Positions 50,101 through 61,566 of a DNA stretch of 64,000 nt are shown here, piece by piece (position 1 is the stretch's first letter; every line of letters begins with the position of its first letter). The stretch is from Tetrahymena thermophila SB210 (taxonomy: Eukaryota; Ciliophora; Oligohymenophorea; Hymenostomatida; Tetrahymenidae): assembly GCF_000189635.1 (NCBI RefSeq), contig NW_002476420.1, forward strand, positions 126,683 to 190,682, written 5' to 3'. The notes below the pieces were generated by a model. It did not search any database. It saw only the letters and a list, made by a program, of their open reading frames with translations, and was not told where the DNA came from. The position numbers and the translations under genes were made by a program.

Positions 50101-53100
50101 TTTTTAATCTAACTAATTAGATGTAAATCTTTGTCAAATCAACCAAACAAATTTATACGCTAATTAGTAGCAAAGTTAATCGATTATTTCTTGCGTACCT
50201 AATTATGTTAGCAATCTTAATTAATTTTAAGATTCAAATATGATTCGTTTTTTGGATGCCAATTAGCAAATGAACTAAGTATCTAAAATTTAATAAATTT
50301 CTTCATATCTTCCTGCTCATTTAAATTAACCTAAAATATTCTACTAAAGTTAGCAAGCTCTTAATTCCCGTGTTTCTGACTCAAATTTTAATTAAAAAAA
50401 TCAAATAAAGTCTATGTAAAGTGCTTCAAATGAAAAAAAAAGAAGAATTAATTTACAAAATTAATAATCAGATATCCCAATTTAAAAAAATAAAAACTAA
50501 TAATTTATAGATAATGTTTCCAAATATTATTAAAAAATTCTACAATCACCAATAATAAGTAGAAGCGGGAAGGCTGTTTGTTTCTACATCCAAAAATATA
50601 TGGACTTGGACACTTAAAAACTCTAACAAGACATTGAAGAATTAAATTAAAAAATTTTACAAGAAAAATCAGTCTTAGAAATTCAGAACAACTGTGAAAA
50701 TACTTAACAAGAGACTTAATAGCAGATTTAATCTACTTAAAGTATGTAAAATAATATCTAAAGTTAAAATTTGAATCCAAAGCAAGATAAAGAAGCAGCA
50801 TTAAATTAAAGCTTAGCCAAATTAAAGGATTTGTAAAAATAATTTGAAATTATTCAAGAAAAGAAAAAGGTTCTGCTTAAAAACATAAATGAGATATTTT
50901 CTCAAAATAAATGGAGACTTTCCAACTTCGTGTTTAATTGGCAAATTGTTGTCAAATTGATCAGAGATGAAGATGAAATCGAAAAGTATTTACTCACAAA
51001 TACCAGCATTGATAATGTCTAAGGTAGCATAGAGGAAATATTTAAATTAGATTAAACTGTAGATAAATCTTAACAAAAAATAGCAGCTATCATTTTCTCA
51101 CTCTATAAACAGTAATAAAGCTAAAGATAATAGCAGATCTATGATTTAATTGAGAAAAAAGAACTTTTTGAGAAAAAATAATCATCTTAAAAAGAAGTTG
51201 CATATAGATTTTATAAGAAATACACTGAATATGTTCTGCAAACATTGCTTTAGACTCTATATTCAAATGCAGAAATTAAGGATGTATTTTCTAATTCGTT
51301 TAAGAGTAAATCAAATTATCTAAATTAAGTCAACCCTCATTTTTAGTTGTATGTCTAAGAGATCAACAAAAACTTAATACTCTAAAAAGAAAAACATATA
51401 AGATAATATTTCTTAGAAGAAGGCAATAATATTCCTGAATTAAGTTACATAATTAAAGATAATGAAATGAGATGCTTGAAAGCTGACTAAAATATGAACT
51501 TCTTATCCAATTATAGTGATAAATAATATCAAAAAGACCAAGTCCCAGAAGATCAGTAGATAATTACTCAAGATCAGTAAGAACCTGAAACCAATCAGAT
51601 AAGATAAACTAAAGCATCAAAAAAAGGAGAAATAGGAGTGTCCAGTGCTTTAGTAAGAGGAGATACAATAAATTAAAACAAGGATGCAACAAATAATAAT
51701 CAAATTGAAAAATAAAGTAGTTAATTTGAAAGAATTGAAGAGGAAGAAAAACTTGAGAAGAAAAAAATTGAAGAGATAGAATTGTCTAAATTCTTCAAAA
51801 ACTTCAAAAATGTAAATTAGAAATGCTCCAAAGAATCTCTCAAATTCAAGCTTTCAACTGAAATAAAAGGACTTAATTATATAACAAATCTAAAGGCCCA
51901 GTCTTAAAATCAATTAAGTAATCCTAGCCTGTTAAAAAATTTCCATTAATTCAAAAATATCTCCAACTTAAATTTTAATAGCTAATAATTCAAAATATCT
52001 GAAAGCGATTTTAATTAACCTAAAACTGCTTAAGTTAGATAATTAAATGTTCAAATGAATTCCATCTAAAATAATTCAGAAATCTTTAAAAACTCTCAAA
52101 TGAACTGCATCTAAACTAATTCAGAAATGATGAAAAATGCTCAAATGAACTACATCTAAACTAATCCAGATATATTAAAAAATGCTCAAATGAACTACAT
52201 CTAAACTAATCCAGAAATCTTGAAAAATTAATATCTTTATAACAACTAATTAGTTTCTAATAACTCAAATATTCAGACTGTGTTCAGTCATGTCAATAGT
52301 GCTTAATAGCAATATTAAAATTAAAATTTAATAAGAAATGACATAAAATTATAAGAAAATTTGAGAACTAAAAAATTAATGGCTAAGAAATATAAAAGCG
52401 AAATTTTCGACATCAGATAGTAAAAGATAGTAAAACTGAAAACATCTCAAAGACTAGTCTTATATGATGAAGACTGCTAGATTCAGGTTATCTATTTGCC
52501 ATAAAATACTTTAGAAATTTATCTCTTCAACTTAAAAATTTAAAATAACTATAATCATGTGATTTTAACTCAACCTTACCCTAACTCAGAAATATTTGAT
52601 GCCAAATATATCCCTGTTCAATAATAAGATGTGAGATTTTCTTCATCATTATGCTATAATGAAAATTTTGTCTTCAAAGTGTTTGGTGAGAGTATCCAAT
52701 CAGAAAGAACTATCAACTAAATAGAAATCATAAACAGAATTACTAAAGAGTATAGATTACTTAAGTACAATGGAAGTAACTCGTAATCATTATAAATAGT
52801 TTCACAATTTTCCTCCAGCTGCTTCTTTAGCCCTATAACACAACTGCATTACATCAGCTGTTTTGGAGGGTATGATCCTGAAAGAAAACCCGTTACTTAA
52901 GCTGGCTTAATAGAGGTTAACTTAAACAACTTTACATATAAAATAGCTGAAACTCTAAATAAAAGCGATTTTAGTAATGAATATTTTATTTTTTACAAAA
53001 GTCGTCCGATGAATGGGAAAAAATGTCATCCAAATCTTTAAAATGTTAACTAAGAAAAAAATTAACAATTAACTGCAGAAAGAAGCGTTAAAGATTTCTG

Positions 53101-53758
53101 GAAGAAAGTCCCTCACTTTTTTAGCTCGTCACAGTCGGTTTATGACGAGGTTTCAGATTGTATCTATGTTTTTGGAGGAAATGCTAATAACAGATAAAGC
53201 TCCAATAATTTTTAAGAATCAATAATAAAAAGCTCTCTTTCATGCAACAGCTTTAGTTGGGAAGAGTATTTGTGCTTTGTCAAATTCTAAAATGTATCAC
53301 GCTCAACTAGCTTAAAAGATGCTATTTTCCTAAAGCTAGAAGTTAAAAACATGAACGAGATAATTTATCAAAATAACATATTCCTAAATGAGTAAAAAAT
53401 ATAAACATTTGATCCTGTCTATGGTGCTTAAGGTCCCAATGCTAAAAAAATGCAAGAAAGCATTAATAAAAAAGCAGAATTCTCTACTCTATTTCGTCAT
53501 AGCAATATCTTGAGTTATAGAATTCAAGACTAATAAAATAAAGAAGCAAAAAACATAGAAGGTAAAATGGAAATAGAGTAAAATTAAAGTACCTCAAGTA
53601 CTTTTGTGATATAATAATCTCATCCAACCCATTTTAAATTTGAAAAATTAGCCTATAGAAACGATCAGCAGCCCCATTAACTTTTATCAATGGCATTTTC
53701 TATGGACAAAGATCCTTTGCCAAAGATTTAATTACAAGTTAAAGTAGGCTGTTGTTGA
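47152..53758 (+). CDS. Very large Gln/Asn-rich protein with kelch-like C-terminal motifs
   Basis: A two-exon model: 47152-47864, then 48397-53758 after a 532-bp intron, phase 2 joining to an AAG codon. It gives 2,024 residues and ends on TGA. The 5.36-kb second exon is open throughout under the ciliate code and has no in-frame ATG near its start, so the upstream exon is needed. Residues ~1-200 and ~500-950 are Gln/Asn-rich. Residues ~950-1150 and ~1250-1330 look like coiled coils. A 15-residue unit is repeated four times at ~1455-1514. The last ~450 residues are more ordered, with Y-I-S-C-F-G-G-Y near 1720 and C-I-Y-V-F-G-G-N near 1825, resembling kelch blade edges. Function is unknown. An alternative splice to 47980 would give a separate 289-residue protein ending at 48136. 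Confidence 0.72.
52049..52228 (+). repeat. Four tandem 45-bp coding repeats
   Basis: The 15-residue unit is A-Q-M-N-Y-I-Q-T-N-P-E-I-L-K-N, with small variation in the first two copies. Third and fourth copies are almost identical at the DNA level, so the array looks recent or conversion-prone. It lies inside the second exon of the large Gln/Asn-rich gene. Confidence 0.9.
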
Positions 53759-55517
53759 GTTTCAAATAAAATTAATTAATTAATGAAAAGTTATTTAAAA
53801 TATAGTAAAATAGATAGATATATTAAAACAAACAAACAAACAAAAATAAATAAATTACAATCAATTTTAATTAAAATATAAATTATTATAAAATAAACTT
53901 TCTATAAAAACCAAACCAAACCAAATTTTTTCTAACAAATTAAAAGAAAATAATATTATCTACATTCCCTAACTCACTCACTATTAATATAAACTTAATT
54001 TTATTAAATATTTTTTAATTATATCAAAATTAATTCATCTTGTAATTTACTTGCATATTTATTCTTTTAAATTGTTTATATTTATCTTATTCTAAATATA
54101 CAATCTAATCCAATCAATACTTTATTTATTTATTTATTTTCTTTTCAAGTCAATTAGTTAGTAGCATAAAAGTTTTTCTTCATTTATTATTTATTTTTTT
54201 TTTATTAAATTATATTTTTAAATTTTTAATGTATTTCAAATTATTTTTGATTTCATTAGGAGTTAAATAAATTATTTTTAAATTAACGTGTTTCATTTTA
54301 TTTAAAAAATTTTTTGAATTTTTACAAAAAATTAATTTAGAATTTTATAATTTTTTTAAAAAAATAATAAATTATTTATTGTTTGAATAAAATTAATATG
54401 GATAAACTTATTTATTAATTAATATTTTAATTTGTTTATTTATTAATTAAATGTTAAAATCATATAATTATAATTGATAAAGTTATTTATTTGATATGTT
54501 AATTTATTTATTAATAAAAGATTTTAATTGATATAAATTATATCTTAGTTGATGTAAATATATTAGAAAGATATTTATTAATTGATATATACACTATTTA
54601 TTGATTGATTTCATTAAATAGAAATCCAATATTTATTCTAAAATAGAAATAATTTATTTTTATCACTTAAATAAAAAACAGAAATCAAATAAAATAAATT
54701 TCACATTCTTAAAATTTTCTAACTTTAATAATGCATAATTAATTTATCGCCTTTTTTTATATTTAAATGTTTTTAAGAAATGATGTCTAAATTTAAGAAT
54801 AGTTTTAAATCTAAAAATTCGTAATTAATTTGTGTTAAAAAGGAATAATCAATCACTTTAAATAAAATGAATTTAAAAAAATTTTACAATCATACATGCA
54901 TATTACATATGCAATTTTATTACAGTATTTTCATGTAAATTTAAAGGAGGAGGAGCCTATTTTTATATTTAAAATTATATAAAACAAACAATTGCACTAA
55001 CATTTTATTAATAAATAGTTTTAAAAAGTCTAAGCTATATTTATTCAAAATTTTCTTTTTAATTTAATTTCTGTCTGAATACATACATACTTATTTGCTA
55101 TTTGTTTAAAATTATTATTGATTAGAAAACAAAAAAGTTAGATTTAAAAAATTTTAATTATTTAATCAGTTAAAAATTTTGAAATATTTTTGAAATCAAT
55201 TAAAATAATTTTTATGCTGTTTAAATACTTTATTTAAAAAAGGATGGCTGGCATAAAAAAGATTCTTTTTTGTTAAATAAGTTTTTATAATATTTATTTG
55301 ATAACTAATTCAAAATAAAACTTCTTTTTGATTTTGATTAAATTGTTAAATGATAAATCAAAGAAATGTTTTGTTTGTTTGTTTGTTTTTTTCAATAGAG
55401 ATAATAATCACAACTTATTTTTTTATTATTTCATAAATAATTAATTGTATTTGAAAATAATCAAACTAATTTATTTATAGAAGTTATTATTTAGAAAACA
55501 AACATTAGATAATAAAG
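53759..55517. other. Intergenic spacer
   Basis: About 1.76 kb of very AT-rich DNA with A/T homopolymers and TTTA repeats, separating the giant Gln/Asn-rich gene from RSPH1. No gene is supported. Confidence 0.5.
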
Positions 55518-56838
55518 ATGGCTGACGAAGAAGCACAATATAAATTTATTCCTGAAGGCGAATCAGCAGTTCGTATTTCAAGCAGAAACTATTACGGAAG
55601 GGGTACCGCCTTGTAAGAAAATAAAACATTAGAATTTTAAGCATCAATGGATACATACATATTTAGATATTAATAATTATAAAATAGCTTCAAATTTATA
55701 TTCAATATTTATCAAAGAATTAACAATAATTGCATTTTTATTTATTTAATTAGTTATCCAAATGAAGATCAATATGAAGGTGAATATGAAGATGGAGTAA
55801 AAAATTTTATTAATTAAAGGAAAAGCAAATAATTAACAAGCAAATGCTATTTGTTAATCATAATCTAATAAATAAATTCAAAAATACAATTACTTTGTTA
55901 TTCAATCAACAAGTATAAACTTATTATGAACTGATCATTAAATATATAGTATAGAATTGGTAAAGGTATCTACACATATAAAAGACCAGAAGAAAAACCT
56001 GCTGATAAGTATGAGGGAGATTTTTATTTGAACAAAAAGCACGGTATTGGTTTAATGACTTACGTAGAAAAAAACGAAACTTACTATGGATAGTGGGAAA
56101 ATGGTAAAAAGCATGGTGAAGGTATTTACACATATAACAATAAAGATACTTATTCTGGATGGTGGGCTTTTGGTAAAAAGCATGGAAAGGGTACTTACGT
56201 ATATGCTGCTACTAATCAAAGAGTAAATTATTAAAACCAAAAGCATTTATTTTTCATTCAACCTTAAATAAATAAATTAATAAAAAGAGCTTTTCATTTT
56301 AATATTTTTGTAATTTTGCAATAGTTCTTGATAGATATTCATTTCACTTAAATAAATGGAATACTTATATTTATTTTTAAGCTTTATTAGCAATTTCCAA
56401 ATTAAAGAAAGTTCTTGTTTGTAATAAATATGTTTTTAAATTAAAAGATTGAAGGTACTTGGGAAGAAAATAAGTGCATCGAAGGTAGATGGATTTTACC
56501 AAACGGAAACTACTTTGAAGGCAAGTTTGAGAATAATAAACCCTCTGGAAATGGTAGATTAAATTGTATTATTAAGTGTTTTAAAATTTCATAATATCGC
56601 TAATAAATAGGTAAATGGTATTTCAAAAATGGTAATATTATAACTGGTGATTTTAAGCAAGAACCTTTCGAAGATGAAGTCGTAAAAATAATTTTTATTT
56701 AAAAATATTTTTTAGTTTAATCACATTGCTTGTTTTTAAAAGGATGGAGAAACTGTTAAAAAGTATAAATTGTCATGGTTGACTAATGCCAACTTGTGCT
56801 CATCTGCTGAACTTATTAACGATTAAGAAAGATTCTGA
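55518..56838 (+). CDS. RSPH1: Radial spoke head protein 1 (MORN repeats)
   Basis: Six exons: 55518-55612, 55754-55796, 55950-56222, 56448-56553, 56611-56681 and 56743-56838. They are in phase, giving 227 residues. After a ~27-residue acidic N-terminus there are about six MORN units (G-R-G-T-A, Y-E-G-E-Y, K-K-H-G-x-G-x-Y-x-Y). The order and the non-MORN links match vertebrate RSPH1: N-N-K-D-T-Y-S-G-W-W, then K-K-H-G-K-G-T-Y-V-Y-A-A-T, I-E-G-T-W-E, Y-F-E-G-K-F-x-N-N-K-P-S-G-N-G-K-W-Y-F and a D-F-K tail. RSPH1 is part of the radial spoke head, which passes signals from the central pair to dynein arms in motile cilia. That fits a ciliate. Other MORN proteins are possible, but the C-terminal links favour RSPH1. 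Confidence 0.88.
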
Positions 56839-57385
56839 ATAATTAAAAATTCAAAAAAATTTCTTTGAAGAAAACTATTTTTTGTCAATAAAAACAAACA
56901 GTTTTTGTTTAAAATGTCTGTGCTTTTTTTTATCAAATAAATTCATCCGATATAAAATCTCAATTAATTTTCATTTTAGAAATGTTTCAAAAAATTTATT
57001 CAATAACTTTTAAAAGGTTTTTTATGTTTAAATTAAAATTTTTTGAGTTTTTTTTATTTTTAAAAAAGAAATGGCAAATAAATAAATAAATAATTTTAAT
57101 ATTACTTACTTACTGGATTTCTTAAAAATGAATCACACAGAATCTAAAAATGATAAGAATTATCACAATTTAATAAATCTCCATTCAAAAATGACATATA
57201 GTTTCATTAAAAAAATTTATGTAAAAATTCTATCTAAATCTTTTTTAATCATTTGATTTGATTGATTGATTGAAAGAGAGCTGGATAATATAAATTTTAA
57301 TACAAACACAATCATATTAAAAATATTTAAGCTTTTATATTTAGTTAATAAATTTAATAATATTTTACAAGATTCATAGTGCTGA
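56839..57385. other. Intergenic spacer
   Basis: AT-rich sequence of ~0.55 kb with TTGA repeats near 57255. No gene seen. Confidence 0.5.
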
Positions 57386-59936
57386 ATGTTTACCTATGCA
57401 AGTTAAGTAACAATAAATCTAATTAAATTATTGGAATGACACTTTCAAATAACTATTTTTACTTAAATAAACTACAATTAGGCTTATGCGCCGGTTGGCT
57501 CTTACTATGATAACTCATAAAGTTACGTAAAAAAAATTATGCCTATAAAATAATTTAAAGTTTATATCTTTATTAAAAGATGTCACCAACTAAGGATTAA
57601 AGAACACACTCTTTGAGATATTTGGATGATGGAAAGTAATTCGATAGCTTGATGGATACTCATCATTATGAAGTATTTTATATTAGTTATTTATGCTGAT
57701 AATCAATCATCTTTATTTTGTAATAATTATAGGAATATAAATAAAAAATGCAACAAAGTTTACTAAGCAATCCTAATAGCAGCTAAATTAATCAAACATA
57801 TGCAAATACATCAATAGGTTCTCCTTTTGTAATTAACTTAGCAATTAAAAGAGTATATATAAATCTACTTATATAAAAGGTATTAAAAGAATTAGAGCTT
57901 AGATATTAGGAGTTATAAAGGCTGCTTAAATTCACTGAAGACGAACTTAATAAAGCGTATAAAAAAATAGATCAAGAAAAATATTAACTTGAAAATCAAA
58001 TTTTAAATATTTTAAAAATAGAAAAGTAAAAATAATCGACTAGAAAGCTTATTATGAAGAGTTGTTAAAAGAAAAGTAAAACAAATGAATTTATTAATTA
58101 ATTAATTTTTTTATTTTAATAAGAAACAAAAAACAAAAATGTTTTAAATTGACTATTATCAAATGAATGAATTTAGGGACAAAAGAATAGAAGAATACTA
58201 AACAAAAGAAAGGCAGTTTTATTAAAAATTAGTAACTCCAAATGCATCTTAAAGAGAAATTCCAGATAAGAAAGAAGTTTATATTGAGAACCAGGCACTA
58301 ATCTAGGATCCTAGAAATATGTAATCTCCAATCAGTGAAGTCAAAGGTTTACAGTAAGCAATTTTAGAGAATTTTAATGAATTTTAAAGTTTTGTTAAAA
58401 AGTAAAAATGCCAGTCAAAAAACATTAGATTCTTTGCCTTTAAGCTTGGTTCAGTAAACTCCTGTTGATAAATTTTATAAATATGATCTTTAAATCAAGA
58501 AATTGGAAATTTCTATATCCTAAAAAGACCTTGAGATTGCTAATTTATCTCAAGAAGTAAACTAACTAAAGTAAACTATTGACTATAAAGTAAAAAAAAA
58601 TTTTTGATTTAAATATCATTTATTTATGTAAACAAATAAAATTCAGGTTCATTTAGAAATGCAGGAGAGATAAAGGAGAGAACACTTTGAGAGTTCCTTA
58701 ACAAATATCCCTTTTCTCACTGAAAATTCTGATCTAAAGAGATAAAATGCTTCTTTGAAGGCAGAAAATAATACCTTAAAAAGATAATTGAAAGACAGCA
58801 AATCAAAATTAGAGCTCTTTGAAACTAACAACTCGAATCTAGCAAACAAACTGAACGAACTTGTTTAAAAAGAAAAAGCCTTACTGGAAGAGCAATATTA
58901 AAACTCTTAAAAAAAATAGGCTACATCTATATTGAAGGTTTCTGGAGACAAGAGTTTACTTGGTAAAGATATAAATATTCAATCAAGCATAATCAAAATA
59001 TCAAAAATCAATTAAAAATAAACAAATTAATTAATTTATAAGCAAATAAACTTATTCAATAATATTAAATAAATATAATAAATAGATGGTGTTGTGGGTA
59101 TTATGCATTATATCAGATAAGCTCTAAGTGAAATTATGTTTGAGGTTTTTGTTAAAAGTGGAAATATTTCAATTCAAAAAAAAGCGTAAATTAATTTATC
59201 AATTTTATTAAACTTAAAATTTGAAAATCATTTTTTTTATCACTAGAAACTCTTTTATCAGTTTCTAAGTAAACTTGAAATCAGTCTTCGGGCCTGAATC
59301 TAGAGGAGTTGTCATAGCTTTATATTTATACAAAAAGTAAAGTTATTTTAATTAGAGTTATAATAAATTTAGCTTTATTTTTTTTAAGAATGAAATAATT
59401 AGTTAAAATATATTACCCTGATTATGGTGAAATAGGAACTGAAGATATGGATATGTATAAAATATTAGCTGGAGATAGTGATAGGTAGACAGACATATTA
59501 TGTATATTTATAACATATTTTAATATTTCTAATAATAAATTAGAGAGGTTGAGAGATCTGAAGTTAATATTTGGATCATAAATTCTCTATAAGAAATTGA
59601 GAAGAAATCATTAAAAGATAAAAGCGAAATAAAAGTATAATTAATTAATTAATTATTTTAAAAATAACTTAATTTTTATTCAAATAATTTTTATAGGATT
59701 AAAAAGATATATTTAGATTGTTAGCTTTGCTCTATAGAACTCGCCATCCTCTCTAAGGTACATCATTAGATGTAGATTAAGATATTTAAATTAGGTTAGA
59801 AGATTAAGTTGTAGAAAGAATGCTTAAGTAAAAAATAATTGTTTATTATGTAGTTTTATTTTCAATTTTTTTAAATTTTAATTATAGATTATCAATAGAA
59901 GAAATGCCATAAGAATAAGAAGATGCTAAAAACTGA
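57386..59936 (+). CDS. Coiled-coil protein with unrecognised C-terminal domain, 14 exons
   Basis: Exons: 57386-57406, 57482-57526, 57580-57672, 57733-57828, 57880-58025, 58177-58353, 58415-58589, 58647-58962, 59086-59185, 59247-59336, 59389-59484, 59544-59634, 59697-59827 and 59888-59936. Every junction keeps phase and every intron is GT..AG, giving 541 residues. The first ~100 residues are polar with Tyr/Ser/Gln. About 115-370 is heptad-rich coiled coil (for example K-L-E-I-S-I-S-Q-K-D-L-E-I-A-N-L). The last ~170 residues look folded: G-V-V-G-I-M-H-Y-I-R-Q-A-L, F-G-P-E-S-R-G-V-V, Y-Y-P-D-Y-G-E, and R-L-L-A-L-L-Y-R. I do not recognise this domain. Highly split and low-GC, it could be a basal-body or ciliary structural protein, but that is only a guess. 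An alternative start is the ATG at 57580. Confidence 0.82.
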
Positions 59937-61566
59937 AAATAAAACTTAATCAAATTAATATTTTTTGTTTACATGTAAATAAAAAAATATTTTTGTGTTT
60001 AAAATAGCTTTTTTAGAAAAATTCAGTATTAAATTAATTTGCTTTTTTATTTATAAATTTTCAATATGAAATTAAAACTGTTGCTTTTACTTAAAACTTG
60101 GCATTCAATTTTTAAATAAAAACTTATTGAAATTCAGCTGACATTATGTATCCAGTCAGCGGAATTTCAATACCTGGATTAGCAAAACAACAGTTAAGTA
60201 GTTCTAATTAATGAGCTTTTGCAGTTGATGAATTTTTAGGTTAATTAAAAATTTATAATTTAAATATAGAATTTATTTTAAATTTAAATTTACCTCTAAT
60301 ATTTATTATTTAAACTTCATAATAAAAAGTAAAAAATATCTGATAATATTTATGTCTAAGAGCAATATTTATTTATTTACTTTAATTAAAATTAAATTAT
60401 TTACTTATTTAATATTTTTCAAAACAAAAACAAAACAATCTTCTTTTTTAAATTTTGATTCAATTTAAATATTTTAAAGCAAACATTATTCAAAAAAGTG
60501 CAAACATTTTTTAGAATGAGTTTATTTTAAATTGAGAAAATTTAAATTTACGTTCGAAAATAATAAAATTCGAATTAATTCTAGTTTAGAGAAATGTTAA
60601 AGAACTAATTTTAAATAAATAAATAAATAAATTAATTAACAATTATGTGTAAGAATTGAATAATAAATAGATTAATAAATTTTATTTTGAGGCTAGAATT
60701 GAGTGAGGTTTATGATTTATATTTTTACTAAAATTTTATAAAGATTTTTTAAGAATTGATTATTAAATCAAACAATATAAAAATAAATTAATTGAGTTAT
60801 ATATTTTTAAATGCTTGTTTTGTTTACGAATAAATAAATATCTTGTCTATAAAAGCTTTATTAATTTTAAAAGTGGATATCTGATTTCAATAAATTATTC
60901 ATTACAAAAAGCTTATCATATCAAATAGGTTTTTGATGTTTGTTGTATCAAAAAGGATATTATTAGATTTTTCATAATGATATAAAATGGTATAAATCGA
61001 TAAAATTATTGTAACTAATCCATTTTTTTTTTAATAATAAATTATCTTTGCCTGTAGGATTCCTAAAATTTTGAGAAATCTTTTATATGAAAATGGATAT
61101 CATGAAAAATTTAATAGAAATGAAAATAGCTAATTAGTGTTTGTACTAATTAATTAATGCATATGCTTTTAATTATCAGACTGTTTGTAAAGATAATTTT
61201 TTTGCATGAGATCTGATATGAATACTATTTTGCATATAAATATAGTGCAATAAATTATGAATAATTCAATAGTCTTTAACACATAAAAAATGTATTTATT
61301 AATACAAATATATGTATTAGTGTATGTATGTCTGTTTATATGTGTGTTTGTATGTGATGAGATGATCATAAAGGAACATAAGAAGTGGCAATCAATGCTC
61401 ATATGAATGAAAAATGAAAAAATAAAAAAGAACATAGGGGAAATAAAACACAAAATAAATAAAATAAGAAAAGCTTTCATCTAAGCGAAAAGCTAATAAT
61501 TAAAAAGAAGGAAAAAAAAAAGTAAAATAAGAAGATTATAAAGAAATAAAATAAAAGGGAAAAAGA
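59937..61566. other. Intergenic spacer before COX5B
   Basis: AT-rich, without a supported gene. It contains a near-perfect inverted repeat at 60129-60168 and, near 61310-61360, GTAT/GTTT repeats. A purine-rich A/G tract at 61425-61566 directly precedes the COX5B start and probably covers its 5' leader. Confidence 0.55.
60129..60168. repeat. 14-bp inverted repeat with 12-bp loop
   Basis: Left arm gaaattcagctgac (60129-60142) and right arm gtcagcggaatttc (60155-60168) pair at 13 of 14 positions around a 12-bp loop containing an ATG. It could form a hairpin in DNA or RNA; function unknown. Confidence 0.7.

Noticed and set aside
55924..56246. Minus-strand ORFs opposite the third RSPH1 exon.
   Set aside because: They are antisense shadows of the MORN repeats; the plus-strand exon is conserved and in phase.
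57995..58100. Apparent frameshift in the 57386 coiled-coil gene, with a tempting K-A-Y-Y-E-E-L-L-K frame at 58040-58070.
   Set aside because: A single intron 58026-58176 joins the two coiled-coil exons in phase, so the tempting frame lies inside the intron and no frameshift is needed. A second apparent shift near 58400 is likewise solved by the intron 58354-58414.
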